From CALXXL01 sp034926605 (lineage in GTDB: Bacteria > Verrucomicrobiota > Lentisphaeria > Victivallales > Victivallaceae), in assembly GCA_034926605.1 (NCBI GenBank), contig JAYFQV010000002.1, forward strand, positions 62,001-126,000: a stretch of 64,000 nt of DNA. The letters run 5' to 3'. The notes under the pieces were generated by a model. It saw only the letters and a program-made list of their open reading frames with translations, was not told the origin of the DNA and made no database searches. Positions 43,250 through 50,520 of the stretch are shown one piece after another (position 1 is the first letter of the stretch; every line of letters starts with the position of its first letter). Both the position numbers and the translations under genes were made by a program.

Positions 43250-44368
43250 TCAACGCAAAATATAGCGCCTGCCAGGCAGTTGCAGGACCGTGAACGACAT
43301 TTCCAGCTCAGCCAGCAGCCCGGAAAGCATACCTGGGGGGAAATCCACCGCCAGCGCAATCTGATCAAAACTGCTTTCGCCGTTGTCGCGCAGATAGCAA
43401 ACCAGCCTGCGCTGCGGCTCGCTCAGCTGCGGTGCCGCGGCATCGTATTCCTGCTTGGGTTCGGCAAGGCTGAACAGATCGTCGGGGCCGCCGGGATTGA
43501 ACTCGTCAAGCACGTCCTGAAAATTTTCGGTCAGCCGGGCGGAACCGTTTTTGAGCAACGCGTTGCACCCTTCCGCCATCGGATTGTCCACATTGCCGGG
43601 AACCGCGAACACGGTTTTGCCGCAATCCAGCGCGATATTCGCGGTAATAACAGCACCGGAACCCCTTCCGGCCTCGGTGACTATCACGCCGCGCGACAGC
43701 CCGGCGATAATCCGGTTCCGCCGGGGAAACGAGCAGCGGTTGACCGGAAACATCATCGGATATTCCGATATAACCGCGCCACCGGATTCCACAACGGCGC
43801 GAGCCAGAGGAACATGCTCCTGCGGATGGATGCGCCCGAGGCCGCCGCCCAGCACCGCCACAGTGATTCCACCAGCCTTGACCGTGGCATCATGCGCTTC
43901 GAAATCGACCCCGAACGCCAGACCGCTCACCGTGCCCCAACCGGCCAGTACCGCCTGCTCGGAAAGCGTACGGGCCATGCGCCGCCCGTAATGCGAGGCG
44001 CGGCGCGAACCGACGATTGCGATGAAATCCCTGGCATCGAAGTCCGGCAACTCGCCGGAAACATAGAGGCACAGCGGAGGATCCGGCAGCTGGCGAAGCA
44101 CCTCCGGGTAGTCGCCGTCGAACCAGGTGATGACCCTGGCCCCGGATTTTTCCACCCTCGCCATCTCGTTGTCGAAGTCGGCGGTATTGCGCCAGTCGGC
44201 AATTTCGGCGGAGAGTTTTTCTCCCACGCCGTGAACCATGGCGAGTTCGGAACGGCTTGCCTCCAGCACCTGGGACGGCGAGCCGAAAAAAGTTATCAGC
44301 GCATTGAACTTAACAAAGCCGACGCCCGAAATAGCATTCAGAACAATGCAGCTTTCGCGGTCGGTCAT
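43250..44368 (-). CDS. dprA: DNA processing protein DprA
   Basis: DprA loads RecA on incoming single-stranded DNA during transformation. The 372-residue protein has an N-terminal helix-hairpin-helix region (MVHGVGEKLSAEI) and a Rossmann-like core. The core has VGSRRASHYG, VSGLAFGVD, AVLGGGLGRIHP, SFPRRNRIIAGLS and TEAGRGSGAVITA. It ends in a C-terminal winged-helix (DML1-like) domain. The start overlaps the aroB stop (ATGA). No com genes lie nearby. Confidence 0.94.
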   Translation of the reverse strand: MTDRESCIVLNAISGVGFVKFNALITFFGSPSQVLEASRSELAMVHGVGEKLSAEIADWRNTADFDNEMARVEKSGARVITWFDGDYPEVLRQLPDPPLCLYVSGELPDFDARDFIAIVGSRRASHYGRRMARTLSEQAVLAGWGTVSGLAFGVDFEAHDATVKAGGITVAVLGGGLGRIHPQEHVPLARAVVESGGAVISEYPMMFPVNRCSFPRRNRIIAGLSRGVIVTEAGRGSGAVITANIALDCGKTVFAVPGNVDNPMAEGCNALLKNGSARLTENFQDVLDEFNPGGPDDLFSLAEPKQEYDAAAPQLSEPQRRLVCYLRDNGESSFDQIALAVDFPPGMLSGLLAELEMSFTVLQLPGRRYILR

Positions 44369-45456
44369 AATTCGTCCTTGAGAAACGCTTCCAGTTCTTT
44401 CTCCGGCACATCGTTCATGATTCTCACCGCCCCGATGCGCTCCGGCAACACCAGCCGGAATTTGCCGGCATAATTTTTCTTGTCGCCGCGCATCGCGTCA
44501 AGCACGGCGGCGGCATCGGCTTCCACCGGCGGCTCCAGCGGAAGATTAACATAGTCCAGCAGGGCTTGAAGCTCTACCAGCGCCCCCGAATCGAACATGC
44601 CCATCCGGTATGCCAAGCGGCCCGCCAAGGCCATGCCGCATCCTACCGCTGTGCCGTGCTTGACCCGGAATCCGCTCAGATGCTCCACCGCGTGACCGAA
44701 GCTATGACCGAAGTTAAGGATAGCCCGTTCGCCGTGTTCGGCCTCATCGGCGGAAACCACCTGGGCCTTGATCTCGCAACAGCGCGCTATCAACCGGGAA
44801 TAGAGTTCGAAATCCGGACATTTCAGCAGGTCTGCGCGACGCTCCCACAGAAGGTCGAACAATTCACGGTCGCGGATGACCGCATACTTGATGATCTCGG
44901 CCAGACCGTTGCGCCATTCCGCCTTGGGAAGTGTCGACAGCATCGCGGGGTCGGCAAATACCGCCTTGGGCTGATGAAACAACCCGATCAGGTTTTTACC
45001 TTCGGGAAGGTCGGCGCCGGTCTTGCCTCCGATCGACGAGTCGACCATCGCCAGCAGCGTGGTCGGGACCTGAACATAGCTGACGCCGCGTTTATAGATG
45101 CCGGCCGCAAAGCCGGTCAGATCGCCGACCACGCCGCCGCCCAGCGCGATAAACAGCGCGTTGCGGTCGTAAGCGTGATGCGCGGCAAAAGAACAAATCC
45201 CCTCGGCCGCGGCGAAAGTCTTGTATTTTTCCCCCGGCTTCAGCGTGGCCACGCCCAGCCGGGAAGCATCCGCGAACAGCTCGCAAACCGTATCGAGGTG
45301 GCCACCGGCGGCCACATTGGAGTCTGTCACGATCAGGCAATCGCGCCCCGCGGCCAGCTTGGCGACGGCGACGGCCGACTTAACCAGCGAGCCCACCGCC
45401 ACCGAATAGGACCGCGCCCCCAGTTTGACCTTTATCCGACGTATTTTTTCCGACAT
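44365..45456 (-). CDS. aroB: 3-dehydroquinate synthase
   Basis: AroB is the second shikimate-pathway enzyme. The 363-residue protein has the NAD-binding FIALGGGVVGDLTGFAA, YVQVPTTLLAMVDSSIGGKT, LPKAEWRNGLAEIIKYAVI and the metal-binding NFGHSFGHAVE. AAGGAGA precedes the ATG. It opens the long minus-strand superoperon that ends with gmhB, and feeds chorismate to the trp operon at the other end of the window. Confidence 0.96.
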   Translation of the reverse strand: MSEKIRRIKVKLGARSYSVAVGSLVKSAVAVAKLAAGRDCLIVTDSNVAAGGHLDTVCELFADASRLGVATLKPGEKYKTFAAAEGICSFAAHHAYDRNALFIALGGGVVGDLTGFAAGIYKRGVSYVQVPTTLLAMVDSSIGGKTGADLPEGKNLIGLFHQPKAVFADPAMLSTLPKAEWRNGLAEIIKYAVIRDRELFDLLWERRADLLKCPDFELYSRLIARCCEIKAQVVSADEAEHGERAILNFGHSFGHAVEHLSGFRVKHGTAVGCGMALAGRLAYRMGMFDSGALVELQALLDYVNLPLEPPVEADAAAVLDAMRGDKKNYAGKFRLVLPERIGAVRIMNDVPEKELEAFLKDEL

Positions 45457-45482
45457 TGGCTTTTTCTCCTTCGATTTAGTAT

Positions 45483-45511
45483 AAAATATTGCCGCAGCCG
45501 GAATTTGGCAA
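45483..45511 (-). promoter_or_regulatory. promoter of aroB superoperon
   Basis: On the minus strand TTGCCA (45511-45506), 17 bp, TATTTT (45488-45483). It lies 27 bp upstream of the aroB ATG. Confidence 0.5.
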
Positions 45512-45558
45512 GTCGTTTCACACGATTATCCGGAAAAAAGTTTGAGCCAGCCAATGGT

Positions 45559-45586
45559 TTGCAACCTGCGCTTTGTGTGCTATATT
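45559..45586 (+). promoter_or_regulatory. promoter of glyS-ffh unit
   Basis: TTGCAA (45559-45564), 16 bp, TATATT (45581-45586). The transcript would start about 45593, 43 nt before the glyS ATG. Confidence 0.55.
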
Positions 45587-45635
45587 ATTTAGAATATTGA
45601 TGCATTTACAATTTTAAATAAGGATGCGATAAATC

Positions 45636-46970
45636 ATGGCTGACGAAGCGACCAACGCCGATCTTATGAGCAAGATTGTCTCGCTGTGCAAACGGCGCGG
45701 CTTCATTTTTCCGAGTTCCGAAATCTATGGCGGAATCAACGGCTTCTGGGATTACGGCCCTTATGGCGTGCGCATGAAGCGCGCCATCGAAAAGCTCTGG
45801 TGGCACGAGATGGTCGAGACCCGCGACAACGTCGAAGGTCTTGATTCAACCATCATCTGCCACCCGACCGTGTGGAAGGCATCCGGCCACCTCGACCAGT
45901 TCAGCGACCTGATGACCGACTGCCGCGACTGCAAATCCCGCTTCCGCGTCGACCAGATGCCCGATCCCACCACCTGCACCAACTGCGGCGGAAAAAACCT
46001 GACCGAACCGCGTGAATTCAACCTGATGATGAAGACTTTCGTCGGGCCGGTGTTCGACGACGAGCACATGGCCTATCTGCGCGCCGAGACCTGCCAGCCG
46101 ATCTTCGTCGACTTCAACTCCGTCCGGGTCGCCACCCGCCAGAAACTGCCCTTCGGCATCGCCCAGGTGGGCAAGGCGTTCCGCAATGAAATCAACCCGC
46201 GTAATTTCACTTTCCGCTCGCGCGAATTCACCCAGATGGAGATGGAGTTCTTTTGCCGCGGCGCCGAAGGCATGCAGTGGTTCGAATACTGGAAGGAACA
46301 GCGCATCAACTTCTACCGCAAAAAGCTCGGTTTTACCGACGACTTCTTCCGTATCTATGTTCACGAGAAGCTCGCCCACTACGCGAAAGCCGCCATCGAC
46401 ATCGAGGTCAAATTCCCGTTCGGCTGGGGAGAACTCGAGGGCGTCCACCACCGCGGCGAATGGGATCTATCCCAGCACGGCAAGTACTCCGGCCAGGATC
46501 TGCAGTATTTCGACCACGACACCGGCGAGCGCTTCATGCCCACCGTCATCGAAACCAGCGTCGGCCTCGACCGCATGTTCCTTGCGCTGCTGTCCCGCGC
46601 CTACGATGAGGATACCGCCGACACCTGCAAGGAAGGCCAGGATCAGGATGTCCGCGTGGTGCTGAGGCTCCCCGCCACTGTCGCCCCGGTACAGGTGGCG
46701 GTGCTGCCGCTTTCCAAGAAACTCAATGAACACGCGATGAACCTCTACAACAAGCTCAACAACTATTTCCGTTCGGAATACGACGTGACCGGCTCCATCG
46801 GCAAGCGTTACCGCCGCCAGGACGAAATCGGCACCCCGTTCTGCCTGACGTTCGACTTCGAGAGCGAAACCGACAACGCTGTCACCGTGCGTGAACGCGA
46901 CTCGATGAAACAGGAGCGCGTGGCCATACCCGAGCTGCGCGACTACCTCGAAGAAAAGATCGGATTCTGA
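45636..46970 (+). CDS. glyS: glycyl-tRNA synthetase, dimeric class II type
   Basis: This is the single-chain alpha2 enzyme, not the alpha2beta2 GlyQ/GlyS type. The start CKRRGFIFPSSEIYGGINGF is diagnostic. Residues ~92-125 form a zinc-ribbon insert (CRDC...CTNC). Class II motif 2 is QVGKAFRNEINPR, followed by FTQMEMEFF, and motif 3 is ETSVGLDRMFLA. The C-terminal anticodon domain is VAVLPLSKK to GTPFCLTFD. It is 444 residues. ffh follows after 7 nt. Confidence 0.96.
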   Translation: MADEATNADLMSKIVSLCKRRGFIFPSSEIYGGINGFWDYGPYGVRMKRAIEKLWWHEMVETRDNVEGLDSTIICHPTVWKASGHLDQFSDLMTDCRDCKSRFRVDQMPDPTTCTNCGGKNLTEPREFNLMMKTFVGPVFDDEHMAYLRAETCQPIFVDFNSVRVATRQKLPFGIAQVGKAFRNEINPRNFTFRSREFTQMEMEFFCRGAEGMQWFEYWKEQRINFYRKKLGFTDDFFRIYVHEKLAHYAKAAIDIEVKFPFGWGELEGVHHRGEWDLSQHGKYSGQDLQYFDHDTGERFMPTVIETSVGLDRMFLALLSRAYDEDTADTCKEGQDQDVRVVLRLPATVAPVQVAVLPLSKKLNEHAMNLYNKLNNYFRSEYDVTGSIGKRYRRQDEIGTPFCLTFDFESETDNAVTVRERDSMKQERVAIPELRDYLEEKIGF

Positions 46971-46977
46971 GGTCCTG

Positions 46978-48447
46978 ATGCTCGAAGCACTAAGCGATAA
47001 GCTACACGACGTATTCAAGCGGCTGCGCGGAGAGGCCCACCTCTCCGAAAGCAATATCGAAGAAGCCCTGCGCGACATCCGGCTGGCGTTGCTCGATGCC
47101 GACGTAAATTTGGAGGTGGTCCGCGAATTCATCTCCGCCGTTCGTACCGATTGTCTCGGACAGGAGGTGCTGCGCAGCGTCACCCCCGGCCAGCAGCTGG
47201 TCAAGATTGTCAACGACCGTCTGACTGAACTGCTCGGCTCCGAGGAGTCGGAACTCGACCTCTCGCGTAAGCCGGCGGTGATCCTGCTTGCCGGTTTGCA
47301 CGGCAGCGGCAAAACCACCACCGCCGGCAAGCTTGCCAAATACCTTCAGAAGCATAAGAAGTCGGTGCTGCTGGCCGCCTGCGACGTTTATCGCCCGGCC
47401 GCCATCGATCAGCTTGAGGTGCTCGGCGCAGAACTGGGGGTTCCGGTTTACTCCGACCGCGGCAATCTCGACGTGCCGCGACTTGCGGCCGCCGCCATCG
47501 ACGAGGCGAAATTCCGCCACGTCGACACCGTGATTCTGGACACCGCCGGACGGCTCCAGATCGACGCGGCAATGATTGCCGAGCTGGTGCGGCTGCGCCA
47601 GAGCGTCTCCGCCGACGAAGTCCTGCTGGTGGCTGACGCCGCGCTGGGCCAGGAGGCCGTACAGGTTGCCTCCGAATTCCACCGCGCGATCGGGCTGACC
47701 GGCTTCATTCTTACCAAGCTCGACGGCGACGCCCGCGGCGGCGCCGCGCTATCCATACGCAAGGTCACCGGCGTACCGGTAAAATTCATCGGCGTCGGTG
47801 AAAAGTTGGACGACCTCGAACTTTTCCACCCCGACCGCATGGCATCCCGCATCCTCGGAATGGGTGACGTGGTGGGGCTGGTGGAGCGTGCCGCCGCCGA
47901 AATCGACGAAGCGGAGGCTAAGAAGCTTCAGGCCAAACTCAAGAAAAACTCATTCGACTTCAACGATTTCCTCGGCCAGATGAAGCAGGTCTCCAAGCTG
48001 GGCGGCATGGAGTCCATCCTCAAGATGCTGCCAGGCGGCCGTCAGATGGCCGAAGCCGCCGGAAGCATCGACCCGCGACAACTCAAGCGGGTGGAGGCAA
48101 TGGTTTTGTCGATGACGCCGTATGAACGCGAGAACCCGGATGAAATCGATTTCTCCCGGCGCAAACGCATTGCGCGCGGCTCCGGCGTAAGCCATGAACA
48201 AGTTTCCGGCCTGGTAAAGCAGTTCAATATGATGCGCAAGATGATGAAAAAGAATAATATTCTGTCGCGCTTGATGGGCAGCGGCGGCGGCGCCAATCCG
48301 TCCGCCGCCGAATTCGGCGGCGGCATGGGAGCGATGGGAGGATTGGGCGGACTTTCCGGCGGAACGGCTCAGGGTTCGAAAAGCGACCGCGACAAGCGCA
48401 AAAAACTCGCAAAACTCGCCAAGAAACAGCGACGCAAAAACCGATAA
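46978..48447 (+). CDS. ffh: signal recognition particle protein Ffh (SRP54)
   Basis: Ffh binds signal sequences and SRP RNA. The 489-residue protein has the N domain, then the G domain with GLHGSGKTTTAGKLA, AACDVYRPAAIDQL, LDTAGRLQID and TKLDGDARGGAALS. The M domain is Met-rich (QFNMMRKMMKK). The C-terminus has a Gly-rich linker and a strongly basic tail (KLAKKQRRKNR). GAGG lies upstream of the ATG. No SRP RNA gene was found in the window. Confidence 0.96.
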   Translation: MLEALSDKLHDVFKRLRGEAHLSESNIEEALRDIRLALLDADVNLEVVREFISAVRTDCLGQEVLRSVTPGQQLVKIVNDRLTELLGSEESELDLSRKPAVILLAGLHGSGKTTTAGKLAKYLQKHKKSVLLAACDVYRPAAIDQLEVLGAELGVPVYSDRGNLDVPRLAAAAIDEAKFRHVDTVILDTAGRLQIDAAMIAELVRLRQSVSADEVLLVADAALGQEAVQVASEFHRAIGLTGFILTKLDGDARGGAALSIRKVTGVPVKFIGVGEKLDDLELFHPDRMASRILGMGDVVGLVERAAAEIDEAEAKKLQAKLKKNSFDFNDFLGQMKQVSKLGGMESILKMLPGGRQMAEAAGSIDPRQLKRVEAMVLSMTPYERENPDEIDFSRRKRIARGSGVSHEQVSGLVKQFNMMRKMMKKNNILSRLMGSGGGANPSAAEFGGGMGAMGGLGGLSGGTAQGSKSDRDKRKKLAKLAKKQRRKNR

Positions 48448-48467
48448 TCTTCAGAAGGGGGAAGTTC

Positions 48468-49271
48468 ATGTTCACTATAATAATCGCCGCCCTGTGCGGC
48501 TGCGGCGTTGCCGCCGCATTCAACCTTACCGGAACCGCCAACTGGGGCTGGTCTTTCTGCTGGGGCGTGATAACCATGTTTGTACTGCAGATGGCCTCCG
48601 GGTTCTTCATCCGCAAACAGGTGATGAAAGCCCAGGTGGAAATCCAGAAAATGATGGCCGAAACCCAGGCCAAACTGGCCCGCCGGATCGAGATGTTCCA
48701 GCGGCGCCCGGGCGGCAACGTGAAGCTGATGCAGCAGGAAATGCAGGAGGAACAGTACTCCGCGATCCGCAAGTCCCTCTACAAGCTGAACGAATTGAAC
48801 CGCTATGTATGGTGGAGCCCGATGCTGGAGAAGCAGCTCAACACTTCGCGCATGGTGATGTACTACCAGCTCAAGGAGTTCGACAAGGCGGACAATATGA
48901 TGAAGTCCGCCATCATGGTCACCGGGCAGGCGATTGCGATGAAGATGGCCCGCATGTACAAGCGCAATGATCCCGGTTTGGACAAGTTCTTCGCCAAAAA
49001 GTCCAAGCGGCTCAAGGGCGATGACGCGGTGCTGATATACAGCCTCTACGCCTGGATCAAATTGAAACAGGACGATCCCAAATCCGCACTAGATGCGCTG
49101 AACCGCTCGCTCAAGAAAAGCGACAACAAGCTGCTTTTGGAAAACCGCGACCGCATCGCCAACGGCAAGTTGAAGCAGTTCTCCAACGCGCTTCTGGGAG
49201 ACGCATGGTACGCGCTTTATCTTGAGGAACCCAAGGTCCATCAGCAGCGCATGGAGCGACGCTTCCAATGA
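48468..49271 (+). CDS. unknown membrane-anchored helical protein
   Basis: This 267-residue protein has two N-terminal hydrophobic helices (FTIIIAALCGCGVAAAF and WGWSFCWGVITMFVLQ). A charged coiled-coil-like helix rich in Met, Gln and Lys follows (about 50-100). TPR-like helical pairs come next, including ALDALNRSLKKSDNK. I do not recognise a family. GGGGG precedes the ATG, and the 3' end overlaps the phosphodiesterase gene by 4 bp. Its place after ffh suggests, without proof, a membrane-associated housekeeping role. Confidence 0.7.
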   Translation: MFTIIIAALCGCGVAAAFNLTGTANWGWSFCWGVITMFVLQMASGFFIRKQVMKAQVEIQKMMAETQAKLARRIEMFQRRPGGNVKLMQQEMQEEQYSAIRKSLYKLNELNRYVWWSPMLEKQLNTSRMVMYYQLKEFDKADNMMKSAIMVTGQAIAMKMARMYKRNDPGLDKFFAKKSKRLKGDDAVLIYSLYAWIKLKQDDPKSALDALNRSLKKSDNKLLLENRDRIANGKLKQFSNALLGDAWYALYLEEPKVHQQRMERRFQ

Positions 49272-50041
49272 AGATGATGTTCATCGGCGACGTGGTCGGC
49301 TCCTCCGGCCGCAAAGCGGTGCTTGAAAAGGTGCCGTTGCTGCGCGCCGAGCATCACGTGTCGCTGGTGATCGCCAACGGTGAGAATTGCGCCGCCGGCG
49401 CCGGCATGACCGGCGCCACGGTGCGCGAACTGTCCAAGGTTGTGGACGTGGTCACCTCCGGCGACCACACCTGGGACCAGAAGGGATTCGACCTCGAGAT
49501 CGGCGGCCTTGACAACGTGGTGCGGCCCGCAAATTATCAGGATTGCCAGCCAGGCTGCGGCTGGAAAGTGTTCCGCAACCCCGCTGGCGGAGACTACGCG
49601 GTGGTGGTGCTCCAAGGCCAGGTGTTCATGCGCGACTGTGCGTACAGCCCGTTCGACACCGTGGTCAAGGTACTGAACTCCATTCCGGTCAGGATCAAGA
49701 CCGTTTTTGTGGACTTCCATGCCGAAGCCACCAGCGAGAAGCGCGCGATGGGCTATTTTCTGGAGGGAAAAGTCACGGCGGTGCTCGGAACCCACACCCA
49801 TGTCCAGACCGCCGACGAACAGATACTTCCCGGCGGAACCGCGATCATCTCCGATGTCGGAATGGTCGGCGGCCGCCGCTCTGTTCTTGGCCGCCAGGTG
49901 GACGCGGTGATCAAGAAGTTCACCACCGGTCTCCCGAACCGCCTGCCGGTGGAAGAAAAAGACGTTGAACTGGATGCGGTGGTCGTAACCTACGACTACA
50001 TGACCGGCCGCGCCACCGCCATCGAGCGCATTCAGGCGTAA
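49268..50041 (+). CDS. ymdB: YmdB-like metallophosphoesterase
   Basis: The YmdB/TIGR00282 family hydrolyses 2',3'- or 3',5'-cyclic nucleotides. The 257-residue protein has MFIGDVVGSSGRKAV, VIANGENCAAGAGMT, VVTSGDHTWDQKG and RPANYQ. It then has VDFHAEATSEKRAMG, VLGTHTHVQTAD and ISDVGMVGGR; these supply the two-metal ligands. The length is typical. The ATG overlaps the upstream stop (ATGA). Confidence 0.92.
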   Translation: MKMMFIGDVVGSSGRKAVLEKVPLLRAEHHVSLVIANGENCAAGAGMTGATVRELSKVVDVVTSGDHTWDQKGFDLEIGGLDNVVRPANYQDCQPGCGWKVFRNPAGGDYAVVVLQGQVFMRDCAYSPFDTVVKVLNSIPVRIKTVFVDFHAEATSEKRAMGYFLEGKVTAVLGTHTHVQTADEQILPGGTAIISDVGMVGGRRSVLGRQVDAVIKKFTTGLPNRLPVEEKDVELDAVVVTYDYMTGRATAIERIQA

Positions 50042-50167
50042 TCATTCCCGAACGCGCGAATTCACGTAAACACCCCAGCCGCTCGCAATATCTCCCCTGC
50101 GGAAGTTGACGCTTACGGCGGCATTGGGGCGTAAAATCCCGAAGACTGATGAAATCCATCCGATAAC

Positions 50168-50196
50168 TTGCAATCCGCAATCCGGCGGAGTATAAT
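50168..50196 (+). promoter_or_regulatory. strong sigma-70-type promoter, distal adhE leader
   Basis: TTGCAA (50168-50173), 17 bp, TATAAT (50191-50196). This is the closest match to consensus in the window and would give a ~318-nt leader or an independent small RNA. Confidence 0.55.
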
Positions 50197-50337
50197 AGAA
50201 GCAAGACCATTACCGACATCTTTAAAAGTCGTCCAAACGAAGGAGTGAACTCGTTCCCCAACCGTTTTCGGACTCCCGGCCAAGCCACCGACGCCGGGCC
50301 GTTGCCGACGCATCCTTAAATTTATATCCTTGCGCCA

Positions 50338-50352
50338 TGGCACGGCTACGGC
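50338..50352 (+). promoter_or_regulatory. possible sigma-54 promoter upstream of adhE
   Basis: TGGCACG at 50338-50344 matches the -24 consensus fully, and GC at 50351-50352 has the exact GG-N10-GC spacing. The rest of the -12 box reads CGGC instead of TTGC. rpoN is encoded in the window, but no activator is. Confidence 0.3.
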
Positions 50353-50439
50353 ATTGCGTTTAATCTTTGACGTAAGGAGGTTGCACATCGGCACACAATT
50401 TCGGTCCAGGCTTTTTTAACGGTTTTCTCGCATCTTTGC

Positions 50440-50467
50440 TTGCTTTTTATTTTTTTCGGAGTATTTT
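50440..50467 (+). promoter_or_regulatory. proximal candidate promoter of adhE
   Basis: TTGCTT (50440-50445), 16 bp, TATTTT (50462-50467) in an AT-rich stretch about 55 bp before the adhE ATG. Confidence 0.35.
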
Positions 50468-50520
50468 AAACATTGATAAAAAAATATCTATATTAAAATA
50501 TTTTAACCCGGGAGGTATCC

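Larger units (their letters stand above)
50042..50520 (+). other. 479-bp gene-free leader region upstream of adhE
   Basis: This is the only stretch over 300 bp without a gene or structural RNA. It contains two sigma-70-like promoters, a sigma-54-like element, an orphan ribosome-binding-like TAAGGAGG (50373-50380) with no usable ORF after it, and an AT-rich last 100 bp. No tRNA, SRP RNA or convincing small protein was seen. A long regulated 5' leader or a small RNA is possible. Confidence 0.5.

Noticed and set aside
50244..50320. Possible 24-residue leader peptide starting GTG in the adhE leader
   Set aside because: The GGAG overlaps the GTG itself, leaving no Shine-Dalgarno spacing, and the peptide has no regulatory codon pattern.
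50042..50520. tRNA, tmRNA, 6S or SRP RNA in the intergenic region
   Set aside because: No TTCGA-type T-loop with matching acceptor ends, no tmRNA tag region and no GGAAGGAAGCAGCC-like SRP loop were found; a 6S-like fold could not be drawn convincingly.
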